From: Rutidosis leptorrhynchoides
Lineage: Eukaryota > Streptophyta > Magnoliopsida > Asterales > Asteraceae
Length of the DNA: 64,000 bases
Direction: 5' to 3'
Assembly: GCF_046630445.1 (NCBI RefSeq)
Contig: NC_092341.1
Span: forward strand, 7,070,001-7,134,000
Position numbers and translations under genes: made by a program. Positions within the stretch are counted from its first letter, which is position 1; the number at the start of each line of letters is the position of its first letter. Under the pieces are notes generated by a model. It searched no databases, had not been told where the DNA came from, and saw only the letters and a list, made by a program, of their open reading frames with translations. This document shows, piece by piece, positions 47,006 to 59,474 of this stretch.

Positions 47006-49911
47006 TGTCATAACCCGTCCTTAACCATAAGAACGAGTTAGATAACGTATGATTTCATTGCGAGGTATTGACCTCTATATGCGACATTTTTAAAAGAACA
47101 ACTGCATTTATTTTACATTACAAACCATAACTCTTATGTTAATACAAGCTTTAGACAATATAAAGATGATTATCGTTTAGCGATAATCTTAGACTTACAA
47201 ACTTTATATGTGATGATAACAATACGATTTCTAGCATATTTTACATTACAATTCCTCGGATATGCAGTTTTATTTTTGACACAAATATGCATACTCAAGA
47301 TCTTGCTTAAATTCAACATGTTGCAGCGGAAGCTTTTAGTTATCACCTGAGAATAGACATGTTTAAAACGTCAACATAAAGTTGGTGAGATATAGGTTTA
47401 ATGCCGGCAGCGGTATAAATATAGACCACAAGATTTCATATGTAAACATTTTAATAAAAATATTCTAAGTGGTTGAGCACTTGGTAACCATACTTAACAT
47501 TTAATCACGTCGCATATTCCCTTTATTATGAAATCTTACTACACCGTACCAAGTGTAGTCACAAAACGAAGTACTGTGCAACCGTTGAATACTGGTCGTC
47601 CAGTCCGGTTGGGGTTGTCAGGCCCGATAGATCTATCAACAGGATTCGCGTTTACAATACCGCTGTAAATAACAGTTACCAAGCTACAGGGAAGTATGCC
47701 AGTGGTACAACTCAACGTAGAATATATTTTTCAGTTACTTGTGTCCATAACGTAAAACATAAAATACATGTATTCTCATCCCGAAATACTTAGAGTTTAA
47801 AAATGGGACTATATACTCACTTTCGTCTTGAAGATATGTAATTTTGACTTGGTCTCCGATTGATATCACGAACCTATCCATATATAATATATCAATACCT
47901 TTTCTTTTTAAACAAACGTCACATATATATACTTATAATACTTTTAATACTTTTAATAATTCCTTAGTCCGTAGTTAGCAGTCCGATGTTAGTAATTCAA
48001 TTTTAATGGTTCATTTTTAGGTGTTTAATAAACCCCCAATGAAATAAATAAAAACCCCCATCGTATATGTATTAGTCGAGATTAATCTTGACCCACGGTA
48101 CCGGTGTTGTCAAATGACGTGTTGCGTACATAAAGTACCGGTGTTGTCAAATGACGTGTTGCGTACAATCATGGGATCTTATGATTAATCTTCTCGTATT
48201 TTTTACGGGTGATCCTGAACCATATAAAATTAAATTATGAGTACATATATATAAAATATCATGTTATTTTAAAAAGATGTGATTTTTTTAATTTTCTCCA
48301 ATTATTTTCGTAGCTAAACTAGTCTTAGATATCCGATCTCGTTTTGGTCATAGTTTCTTCGTTACAACTCCGTTTTCGTTGATTCAACTTGCCACTTCCT
48401 TGGATCGAGTCCCTCTTTAAGACTATGAACTGTAAATACCTTAGTTTGTATTCGAAATCACAGGTCATAGGTCAAACTTTAGTGAAACTTATGAAGTTAA
48501 TCATTTTCCATCATGTAAACAACCTTAAATAATTATTTTTCTAAAAATACTTATACTTTGAGTTAAATCATGAAATTTTTATGTGTTATCATATTCATAG
48601 TAAAAATCATTTTTCCAGAAAATAAACCTCCAATTCAAAGTTTAAGATGGTTTTTAATTATCCAACCCAAAACAGCCCCCGGTTGCACTCCGACGTCGTA
48701 AATTCAGTTTTTAAGGTGTTCTTTGAAAAACCAAGTTATACCTTGTTAAATTAGCATATATTTATGATATATTACAGGTATTGAAGTATTTTAAAAGTTA
48801 AGTGAGAAGGATCTATTTAGTTTGCAAACAAGTTTGAAAACATTCAAACTATGTTCTTGTTGTTAAAATTTTATACCACAAAATAAGATAGCTATATATA
48901 TATGAATCGAATAAGGTTATGAACAAAGTTACTACCTCAAGTTACTTGGACAAGATTGCTATAAAAGAGAAGTAAAAATCTAGAACCAAAAGAGTGATGG
49001 AGTTGGATGAAAGATTGGAAGTAAACTTGTGTTCTTGAAAGGATTCTTGAAGTGTTTTTGTAAGGTTTTTCTTATGGTGATTAAGTGATGTTTTTGAAGC
49101 TAGATCTTCATGGTTGGGAGCTGAGATGGTTAATGTGTTTAGGGTTCATAAGTGTGTGTGTATTTAGCTAGATATTTGAGGTAAAAATGAATCAAAAATG
49201 GAGTACTCTTAACCCCTTTAAAAACGTGAATGGGGGGGAGACAAAGACAATTTTCAAGTTTGTAATCTTGTTAATTAGTCATACAATAATACAAAAGTAA
49301 TTACCTTATACATAAGGCATGAACAAGGGCTGGTTAGGTGGTGATTTGATGTGTATATACCAATAGTAAATACGTATAGAAGCTAGGTATGATACGAGTA
49401 CATATACTCTAGATATACGTATAGAAATCCTGTGAAAACGGAACGAGGATTCAAATATAATTATCTTTTGTGAATATACTTATATTGTTTTATGTATTTA
49501 AGTCCTTAAAAAGTGATTAAATACATTACATATACGATATATGTATAAACATTATAGGTTATAAGTATTTATATCAAAAAACGTTACTTAAAGTTATCGT
49601 TTTGAAAACTTAAGTTAGTAGTTTCAAAATATACTTATAACTTATTGTTATTAATACAAAATGAGATATTAAAACATCCTTAGATCATGTTAAATATGTA
49701 TATATACATATATATACACAAACGTATAATTATCATATGTTATATAGTTCGTGATATCATCGGTCAAACTAGACGGTCAAACGTTGTGTAAATCTCTTTT
49801 CAAAAACATAAGTCTCAACAATTTGGGTTGCTTATCATGTTGGTAAGGTTTAATTTATGTAAATATTAATCTTATAAGTATAGATCGATCGAAAAAATCC
49901 GGGTCATTACA
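47006..49911 (-). repeat. E2 3' LTR (2906 bp)
   Basis: Bounded by TG at 47006 and CA at 49911; in element sense it begins TGTAATGACCCGG. 47360-47820 is nearly identical to 50660-51115 in the LARD LTR (a block of about 400 bp), while the rest differs. A 35-bp word with TACCGGTGTTGTCAAATGAC is tandemly doubled near 48100-48170. Confidence 0.9.
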
Positions 49912-49958
49912 GTACCTACCCGTTAAATAAATTTCGTCCCGAAATTTTAAAATCGTAC
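49912..49958 (-). other. E2 polypurine tract and 3' leader
   Basis: In sense the tract TTAACGGGTAGGTAC abuts the LTR, preceded by TTTCGGGACGAAATTT. Identical to the LARD's tract over about 30 bases. Confidence 0.8.
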
Positions 49959-50513
49959 CTATTTTGCGTCATCGGGAAACAAATGCGGGTATTTTTGTTT
50001 CATTTGATCCTCTCGCTCCCAAGTAAACTCGGGACCTCTTCGTGCATTCCAACGAACTTTAACGATCGGTATGTTGCTCTGCTTGAGCCGTTTAACTTCA
50101 CGGTCCATGATCTCGATTGGTTCTTCTATGAATTGTAGTTTCTCGTCAACTTGAATTTTTTCAAGAGGAATGGTGAGGTCTTCCTTTGCAAGACACTTTT
50201 TAAGGTTCGAGACGTGAAATGTATTATGTACTCCGGCGAGTTGTTGCGGTAACTCGAGTCGATAAGCTACCGGTCCAATGCGTTCGATGATCTTGAACGG
50301 GCCTACATATCTTGGGTTCAGTTTACCTCTTTTACCGAAACGTATTACACCTTTCCAAGGTGACACCTTTAGCATAACCATGTCACCAATCTGAAACTCT
50401 AATGGTTTCCTTCGGACATCGGCGTAGCTCTTTTGGCGACTACGGGCCGTTCTCAATCTCTCCTTGATTTGTACTATCTTTTCAGTAGTTTCATGTATGA
50501 TCTCGGGACCAGT
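49959..50513 (-). pseudogene. E2 gag-pol, C-terminal piece (integrase end and chromodomain)
   Basis: Reads from the LARD junction through [15 protein letters not shown], the [19 protein letters not shown] stretch and [11 protein letters not shown] to the chromodomain-like end [19 protein letters not shown], stopping at 49959. No frame break inside. It aligns with E1 residues about 1297-1475 and directly continues the piece at 60416. The insertion separates it from the catalytic part, so E2 can no longer make a full polyprotein. Confidence 0.9.
50509..50513. repeat. LARD target duplication, left copy (CCAGT)
   Basis: CCAGT here and at 60416-60420, directly flanking TG...CA. Five bases is the normal Ty3/gypsy duplication. 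Confidence 0.95.
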
Positions 50514-51270
50514 TGTAAAGACCCGTCCTTATCCACCTGGACAAGGTCTTCAACATTTGGTTCCATTGCGATGATCGACTCCAAGTAATGTCTTTAGTAT
50601 GAGCTAATGCACAGCGGAAGACTTAATTCGTACATGAGAATAAACATGCTTTAAAAGGTCAACATAAAGTTGGTGAGATATATAGGTTTGATGCTAGCAG
50701 CGTTATAACAATGGACCACAAGATTTCATGTTTAAACATTTTAATAAAAATATTCTAAGTAGTTGAGCACTTGGTAACCATACTTAACATTTAATCACGT
50801 CGCATATTCCCTTTATTATGAAATCTTACTACACCGTACCAAGTGTAGTCACGAAACGAAGTACTGTGCAACCGTTGAATACTGGTCGTCCAGTCCGGTT
50901 GGGGTTGTCAGGCCCGATAGATCTATCAACAGGATTCGCGTTTACAATACCGCTGTAAATAATAGTTACCAAGCTACAGGAAAGTATGCCAGTGGTACAA
51001 CTCAACGTAGAATATATTTTTCAGTTACTTGTGTCCATAACGTAAAACATAAAATACATGTATTCTCATCCCAAAATACTTAGAGTTTAAAAGTGGGACT
51101 ATATACTCACCTAATGTATTTTGTAGTAAAAATACATATAACACCATTGAACACGTATAAGGTTGGCCTCGGATTCACGAACCTATATTAGGTATATATA
51201 TTAATACATATAATCGTAATCAGACAATTTATATATTATATTTTAAATTATATATCTTATGTATTTAATT

Positions 51271-51352
<82 letters not shown>

Positions 51353-51662
51353 AAATTTTTAATATTTATATAGTTTTATATATATGTATGATTAATATTA
51401 TAGTAAAAATCAATATTTTGTTTTGTATAATATATAATCATTTGTAATAGTATACATATACTCTTATATATAAATATTTATTTGTAATAATAATATTGTT
51501 AATATGAAAGTAATGATAATAATGATAATAGTAATAATAATCTTAATGATAATAATAATAATAGTAAAAATAATAATATTAGTAATAAAAATGATAAAAT
51601 ACTAATATTAAAGATAATAATAATAATATAGATACTACCTTAAAAGCTTTTTCAAAAACGAT

Positions 51663-51745
51663 ATGCCGCAGACAAGGTTTGAACTCATGACCACTCGTAA
51701 ACACAAACGACACTCAAACCAATTCACCCAATTCTGCTTTCTATT
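51663..51745 (-). other. tRNA-like (SINE-like) module 1 in LARD LTR
   Basis: In element sense a B-box-like GAGTTCAAACC (51686-51676) follows an A-box-like TGGGTGAATTGG about 50 bases upstream. This order and spacing match the Pol III promoter of tRNA-derived SINEs. Copy at 58213-58295. Confidence 0.4.
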
Positions 51746-51949
51746 AAATATCACCACTTTAATGTCTATACACTATATTTCTGTTTCTCCTTCAGCATCA
51801 TTAATTTATTTTCAACAGCAAATGTACCTGGGTCTCAGCTATGTCTCGGCCCGTTACTAGAACATATTTTACGGCCCAATAACATATACACGGCCCAACT
51901 CTTAGCCCACTGGTGTAAGTATTAGTTGAAAAAGAAAAATAAATCATTG

Positions 51950-52020
51950 TAGCCAAGATTTGAACTCAACACCACTCGTTAACCAAACACCCTCATAACC
52001 GTTCCTCCATTTGTGCTTTT
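51950..52020 (-). other. tRNA-like (SINE-like) module 2 in LARD LTR
   Basis: B-box-like GAGTTCAAATC (51967-51957) with GAGTGGTGTT just before it and an A-box-like word near 52010. In the other LTR the same site reads GAGTTCGAATC (58517-58507), a better B box. Confidence 0.4.
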
Positions 52021-52886
52021 CTGGAATAAACTGAATTCCTAATTACTTAAACAAATATTTCTTATTCATCTTCTTCAAAACCCATTTGATTACTTTTCAA
52101 CATCTTCATCTATATTCATTAGCATCATCATCGATTTATTATTACTATCGTAATACTTATCATATTATGTATCATTCATCAACTAATTCATATCATCATC
52201 ATCATATAATATCGTCATCATCATGATAATCTTAACCATAACCGTAAATCATCATCACCAATCCTATCATCGTTGTTTAGAAAAAAAATAGAATCCAAAA
52301 AAAATATAACTCATCATCGTTATAAATGGTTTATAACAGAAATAGGAGGTTATGTAGCGAGCAAGGTTTAATTCAAATTGTAGCAGCGGGGAAATCAACA
52401 ATTAAGAAGGTGGTGTTCGATGGATTATGTTGGTTGTGGTTAACTGTGAAAACAGAAATAGAAAGATAGTTGTTTCCGTAAATAAGAACAAGAAATAGCA
52501 GCAACACAGTAACGTTCTTTGGTGGTTCTCGACGGCCTGAATCAGAAAAAAAATAGCTGACGGAGGCGGTTGTAGGTGGTGGGGTTGAAAGTCGTTGGAG
52601 GTGAGACTAGGGTGTCGGTTGTAATGGATTGAAGGGAGGGAGTGAGAAAGAGTGAAAGTTGGCGGTTTCATGGTGATTAAAGGTTGTGGTTCTCCTCGGT
52701 GATGGTGGAGATGAAGGGTGGTGGTGGCGGTTTGGTAATAGTGGTGGAAAGTGGCGGGGCGGCTGTGGTTGTGAGGGAGAAGGTGAAGTGAGGGAGGTGA
52801 TGAGTGTATCTCATATATCTTTTCTGCATTCTTGTATATAAATATATATATACACATAGATATATAGAAATTATGATATAAATAAT

Positions 52887-52963
<77 letters not shown>

Positions 52964-55900
52964 TAATATAGTATTACTTTAAAGATTGTGAAAAGATCGT
53001 GCATGAAGAAAAATTGGAAACAGAATCCAATGATGAAGCAACCTCCTTTATTTGGAGTGTTCTACCGACACATTTACACGGACTGGGTTTCGTCTTCCGT
53101 TATTAAACAGTGGCGGATAAAAGTTCTCAGAAAAATCCCAAATTTTTACAGTAAATATCTTTATTTATTTTAGTCATTATGGTATAAATTCGAGTATTAA
53201 CTGTTAAATAAAAATGACATTAATTAGTCACTACCAACCGCTAAGTAAAATATAAAAAAAAATTAAAATTTAACATATAGTTTCTAAACATATTTTTAAT
53301 AAGCTTATAATTTGTAAATCTCATTTTTGGCTAACCATTTATTTTAGGATCATATAAGTTCGGATTTAACTTGCTTAATATCAATCGTAGATTTTGATCT
53401 GTCATTCGAGCTTCGTCCCAACTAAAAATTAAATATTTTTAAAATTAATTGAATAGCTTCTAGATATCTTTTTAAGTAAAAACTAAAATTTATACAGTTC
53501 ATTTTTAACTCGTGTAATGTCATTCGAATGATAACTGGGTGTTACTATCATTTCCTAAATAAATTCGAAACCACAAAATATATATTTTATATACTTTATT
53601 TAATCATGTAAATACTTCTTAAATAGTAATTATTATATATTATTATTATTTTAAAATAATTAATTCTAACAATTACAGTATATAATATTTCATATTATTA
53701 TATACATTTATATATATAGATGCATGTCTATTTACAAGCAGTCATATCGTGAGTCGTCGGGAACAGTCACAGGTTAAATTAATTTATGAAACAGTTTCAA
53801 AAATTTTCGAGACTCAACCTATCAGACTTTGCTTTTCGTGTTGAAAATACAATATCGTATCGAGAGTTTGGTTTAAAATTAGTCGAAATTTTCCCGGTCG
53901 TGACAGTACCTACCCGTTAAATAAATTTCGTCCCCGAAATTTGATGGAGGTGGTCATGACTAACAATAAAAGTATATCCATAATTGATAAATAGAGTTTT
54001 ATCATCATTGAGTAATATAGATAAAACAATTCGATCATACGAAGCGTACGAGTGAAGCTATTATAAAAGAGTGAAAAGTTTCGTCTTAACTTTTAATGCA
54101 GTCATGGTGGATTTTTTTTTTTCGGAATTCAAGGAATTTAAAAAAAATCTTCTAATCAGAAGGAAAATGTAATCTCACGATTTATTAGCAGATTATCGGA
54201 GTTACGGAAGAACAGAATTATCAAGGAAATATTTCCGTGATATGCTTAGAAATTAAGTAGAATGAAAAAGTCGTGTAACATGGCACATGATGATGGTACT
54301 GTGAATCATCATATTCCATTAGAAACTTAACATGACTTACTGTAATATAATGAAGTTGATCAAGTTTCATTATATTATACGAATTCATGCATCAGTTCCT
54401 AACACTACTTCAAAACATTCATATTTTAAATTCGGAGGTTTCAGATTTTAGAAACTAACACAGTTTCTTTTATGATGTGATACAGATAGCACGAGAAGAT
54501 AGATGATTTCCGATAAGAATAGTTATAAAAATATCTTCGGAAACATTGAGGATATTTATAATGAAAGATATGATAATATCTTGGAACTTCTAATGCCGAA
54601 GGATGATGATGATGAATAGTGTCAGCAAAGGTTTTAAAGTAAGGAGTAGGGTATGTACTAAGGATTTCAGCAGGCACTGAATCTTTTAAATTCTTTGAAG
54701 TCAAACTTATTCTTTGTGATTTGTCCACGGCTTACTTCATAGTTTCGCATAATCCGCTTTTTGGTACTAAATTTTCTATTGAGTGTTTCCAATACTCCGT
54801 TCTTTATCATCAACTTTTGGCTATTAAGACCATCTACAACATGCTACTTCGTCAGCATTCTCAAAGTTAACGGATCTGGGTCATCGGTTATCAAACTGAG
54901 GTGGTTTCAGGAGAATTGTGTTTTTAGATGGTTAAACGCTGATGATGGAATATAAAAGATTCTCCGGTAACGACAGCGAAAGAATAACGTGTATATATAT
55001 CGAAACTAACCTTTCTGAGAAATCGAGGTTAACTTGCTGGAGCTGTGACAAAATTGGCTAATTTGAAAAGGGATTGCAAAGTTATTTTGGGTAATAATAA
55101 CACTAAAGAAATTAACACTGCTGCATGTTAAATGTTGACTCAGTCTCCGAGAGTCTTACAGGAGCATAAGTCTTTTCTTCCGTAGATGAAACGCGGTTGG
55201 TTCATCCTCTCCATTGAGGGGTTTTCAAGAATCATGAAAGATTTGAACACGCATTGTAATTGTCGAGATACAAATGAGGTTTAAGATGAAATCAAGTGGC
55301 AAGCTTGAAGAATTATTTAGTTTCATATGTTATAATCAATATTTTATTTTAATTCATTTTAATTGTCCAAAGTTAGCAGTTCAATAGTCCGATGGTTCAA
55401 TGATTCATATATAATTTAATATATAATATTCGAATTAAATAATACGTATCGTGACCCGTGTACCGGTCTCGGTGTCGATCACAACTCAAAGTATATATAT
55501 ATTTTAGAATCAACTCCGACCCTGTATAGCCAACTCCCACCTTCACATATAGAGTGTCTACGGTTGTTCCAAAATATATATATATATATATAGATGGGTC
55601 AATATGATAAGTCGAAACCTTGCATACGTGTCCCGTTATTTATAGTGCGTAAAAGTAAATAACAGAAATTAAATGACGATAATTTAAATTGCGAGAATGT
55701 AAATTGCGATAAATTAAATGTTAATCAGTTAGCTGGGAACAGTTAGCCGGAACAGTTAGCGTGGAATCCTAACCAAATTTCAATTAGTTAATCCGTTTGT
55801 TTCTAACAAATTTTATTTTGTCCAATGTTTTCTTCGTTATGCCACTTGTTGGATTCGGATAAGTAAAAATTCCAAATATGAAATTTAAATGAAAATGGTT

Positions 55901-56016
55901 AATCTGAGGTTAACGGATACCTTTATCGGTGATTGTAAGTAGGATAGTAAATGATCGTTGAATCAGATTCGAAGAATGTACAGTGTAACTCATTAATGTG
56001 AATTCTAAATATTTCT

Positions 56017-56033
56017 CGGGTACTACCCACCCG
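56017..56033. other. LARD copy of the PPT-like inverted-repeat motif
   Basis: CGGGT-ACTACCC-ACCCG on the plus strand; in sense TTAACGGGTGGGTAGTACC, one or two changes from the E3 motif at 8262-8278. Position relative to the upstream ORF is the same as in E3. Confidence 0.65.
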
Positions 56034-56443
56034 TTAAAATATTTTCATCATTAACAGTTTGTACAAAAGAATTTTTAATTACAATATTTATGAAAATATA
56101 CTTGTATATATATTTTCATCGGATGTAATCATGGATTTAATGAGTCAATAAGATATTAAACTCATCTGATTTATTGTTAATACTGGATTACATGATCTCT
56201 AAAACATTAGAGATTTCATAATCACCATGTCGAACGAAGGTAAATGAGGTAGAACAATACGTAGAACGAGATTAATCGATGTAGAACGATATGTAGAACG
56301 AAGATCATACTCTAAATACAGATGGTAATATTGAGGCGTGTGATGTTGATATTCGAGGTACAGATTGTGATGTTGAGAGTTACGGCGCGGTTATGGTTTA
56401 GGGATGATAAGGGTACTGTCGACGTCGATGATGGTGGTACTGA

Positions 56444-56767
56444 TTATGTTGCTGGTGCTGCTGCTGGTGTTCGTAACCTTCGCACCAGGTTCTCCAAAGT
56501 CGTCACACGAGCGCGAAGTTCGTTAATTTCTGCTAGTACATCGGGATGATTGACAGTTGGAGTAAGCGAATGAACAAGATCCAAAATGTAGGATAGTATA
56601 TAATCGTGACGAGATACTCGAGAAATAAGAGAGAAAATGGTTTCTCGAACATGTTCGCTGATAAGTAATTCAGGTTCATCGCCAAGAGGACAATTTGGTG
56701 GATGGAAGGGATCTTCGATGTGAAATGATTTTCGATTATAGGATGATATTCTAACTTCATAGAATAT
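56444..56767 (-). pseudogene. Decayed upstream ORF in LARD, coiled-coil end
   Basis: An open frame of about 107 codons without a Met start, bounded by a stop at 56768-56770 and TAA at 56444-56446. It contains FHIEDPFHPPNCPLGDEPEL, then SEHVRETIFSLISRVSRHDY, and a heptad-like LAEINELRARVTTLENLVRR followed by Ala/Pro. No domain recognised. It occupies the same place as E3's extra ORFs (between primer site and inverted-repeat motif) but I see no clear sequence match to them. Probably a relic of an accessory protein. Confidence 0.5.
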
Positions 56768-57077
56768 CTATATATATAATACTAAAGATTTCATAAACTA
56801 CAGAGGAACCTACGGCATATGTCAGGCAAGTCTACAGATGCGCCAAGATATGAATTTTGTCTATACACTATCGATGCACTAAATGCAGTAAGACGTGTCT
56901 AAACTTATGAATGATAAGCAGGCAATTCCCTAAGGATGATAAGCAGATGGTTTCCGACTAGAAATGATAAGCAAAACTTTTTGGCAGGTAGATACGGTCA
57001 AATTCCAGACTCACTATTGTATCTTAACAACTACCCGTTAGACACACTAATGCAAGGCCTGGTTCGCTAAGACCAAC

Positions 57078-57089
57078 GCTCTGATACCA
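57078..57089 (-). other. LARD primer binding site
   Basis: TGGTATCAGAGC in sense, perfect initiator-Met tRNA complement, two bases from the 5' LTR. Confidence 0.92.
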
Positions 57090-57091
57090 CC

Positions 57092-57848
57092 TGTAAAGAC
57101 CCGTCCTTATCCACCTAGACAAGGTCTTCAACATTTGGTTCCATTGCGATGATCGACTCCAAGTAATGTCTTTAGTATGAGCTAATGCACAGCGGAAGAC
57201 TTAATTCGTACATGAGAATAAACATGCTTTAAAAGGTCAACATAAAGTTGGTGAGATATATAGGTTTGATGCTAGCAGCGTTATAACAATGGACCACAAG
57301 ATTTCATGTTTAAACATTTTAATAAAAATATTCTAAGTAGTTGAGCACTTGGTAACCATACTTAACATTTAATCACGTCGCATATTCCCTTTATTATGAA
57401 ATCTTACTACACCGTACCAAGTGTAGTCACGAAACGAAGTACTGTGCAACCGTTGAATACTGGTCGTCCAGTCCGGTTGGGGTTGTCAGGCCCGATAGAT
57501 CTATCAACAGGATTCGCGTTTACAATACCGCTGTAAATAATAGTTACCAAGCTACAGGAAAGTATGCCAGTGGTACAACTCAACGTAGAATATATTTTTC
57601 AGTTACTTGTGTCCATAACGTAAAACATAAAATACATGTATTCTCATCCCAAAATACTTAGAGTTTAAAAGTGGGACTATATACTCACCTAATGTATTTT
57701 GTAGTAAAAATACATATAACACCATTGAACACGTATAAGGTTGGCCTCGGATTCACGAACCTATATTAGGTATATATATTAATACATATAATCGTAATCA
57801 GACAATTTATATATTATATTTTAAATTATATATCTTATGTATTTAATT

Positions 57849-57902
<54 letters not shown>

Positions 57903-59436
57903 AAATTTTTAATATTTATATAGTTTTATATATATGTATGATTAATATTATAGTAAAAATCAATATTTTGTTTTGTATAATATATAATCATTTGTAATAG
58001 TATACATATACTCTTATATATAAATATTTATTTGTAATAATAATATTGTTAATATGAAAGTAATGATAATAATGATAATAGTAATAATAATCTTAATGAT
58101 AATAATAATAATAGTAAAAATAATAATATTAGTAATAAAAATGATAAAATACTAATATTAAAGATAATAATAATAATATAGATACTACCTTAAAAGCTTT
58201 TTCAAAAACGATATGCCGCAGACAAGGTTTGAACTCATGACCACTCGTAAACACAAACGACACTCAAACCAATTCACCCAATTCTGCTTTCTATTAAATA
58301 TCACCACTTTAATGTCTATACACTATATTTCTGTTTCTCCTTCAGCATCATTAATTTATTTTCAACAGCAAATGTACCTGGGTCTCAGCTATGTCTCGGC
58401 CCGTTACTAGAACATATTTTACGGCCCAATAACATATACACGGCCCAACTCTTAGCCCACTGGTGTAAGTATTAGTTGAAAAAGAAAAATAAATCATTGT
58501 AGCCAAGATTCGAACTCAACACCACTCGTTAACCAAACACCCTCATAACCGTTCCTCCATTTGTGCTTTTCTGGAATAAACTGAATTCCTAATTACTTAA
58601 ACAAATATTTCTTATTCATCTTCTTCAAAACCCATTTGATTACTTTTCAACATCTTCATCTATATTCATTAGCATCATCATCGATTTATTATTACTATCG
58701 TAATACTTATCATATTATGTATCATTCATCAACTAATTCATATCATCATCATCATATAATATCGTCATCATCATGATAATCTTAACCATAACCGTAAATC
58801 ATCATCACCAATCCTATCATCGTTGTTTAGAAAAAAAATAGAATCCAAAAAAAATATAACTCATCATCGTTATAAATGGTTTATAACAGAAATAGGAGGT
58901 TATGTAGCGAGCAAGGTTTAATTCAAATTGTAGCAGCGGGGAAATCAACAATTAAGAAGGTGGTGTTCGATGGATTATGTTGGTTGTGGTTAACTGTGAA
59001 AACAGAAATAGAAAGATAGTTGTTTCCGTAAATAAGAACAAGAAATAGCAGCAACACAGTAACGTTCTTTGGTGGTTCTCGACGGCCTGAATCAGAAAAA
59101 AAATAGCTGACGGAGGCGGTTGTAGGTGGTGGGGTTGAAAGTCGTTGGAGGTGAGACTAGGGTGTCGGTTGTAATCGATTGAAGGGAGGGAGTGAGAAAG
59201 AGTGAAAGTTGGCGGTTTCATGGTGATTAAAGGTTGTGGTTCTCCTCGGTGATGGTGGAGATGAAGGGTGGTGGTGGCGGTTTGGTAATAGTGGTGGAAA
59301 GTGGCGGGGCGGCTGTGGTTGTGAGGGAGAAGGTGAAGTGAGGGAGGTGATGAGTGTATCTCATATATCTTTTCTGCATTCTTGTATATAAATATATATA
59401 TACACATAGATATATAGAAATTATGATATAAATAAT

Positions 59437-59474
<38 letters not shown>

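Larger units (their letters stand above)
50514..53905 (-). repeat. LARD 3' LTR (3392 bp)
   Basis: TG at 50514, CA at 53905; in sense begins TGTCACGACCGGG. Contains (TA)n at about 51272-51335, AAT-rich text at 51490-51640 and (AAT)n at about 52883-52962. The 200-codon minus-strand frame at 52402-53004 is low-complexity (poly-Ile, His/Pro) and depends on microsatellite length, so I do not call it a gene. Confidence 0.93.
53906..57091 (-). other. LARD interior (3186 bp, no gag-pol)
   Basis: In sense: primer site 57089-57078, leader like that of E3, a decayed ORF (56767-56444), the inverted-repeat motif (56033-56017), a block resembling the E3 LTR (about 55630-55440), then non-coding text to the polypurine tract (53920-53906). 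A short Met-initiated frame at 54728-54441 has no recognised relative and ends in low-complexity residues. Confidence 0.85.

Noticed and set aside
51663-51860. 65-codon plus-strand frame present in both LARD LTRs
   Set aside because: Antisense to the element, lies over the tRNA-like module, no domain; identity is due to LTR duplication.
52402-53004. 200-codon minus-strand frame (187 codons in the other LTR at 58952-59515)
   Set aside because: Poly-Ile from (AAT)n followed by His/Pro low-complexity; start falls in the repeat; both copies are one LTR sequence.
54441-54728. 95-codon frame in the LARD interior as a gene
   Set aside because: Sense-oriented with a Met start, but no relative recognised and it degrades into Tyr/Ser-rich text; kept only as a note in the LARD interior.
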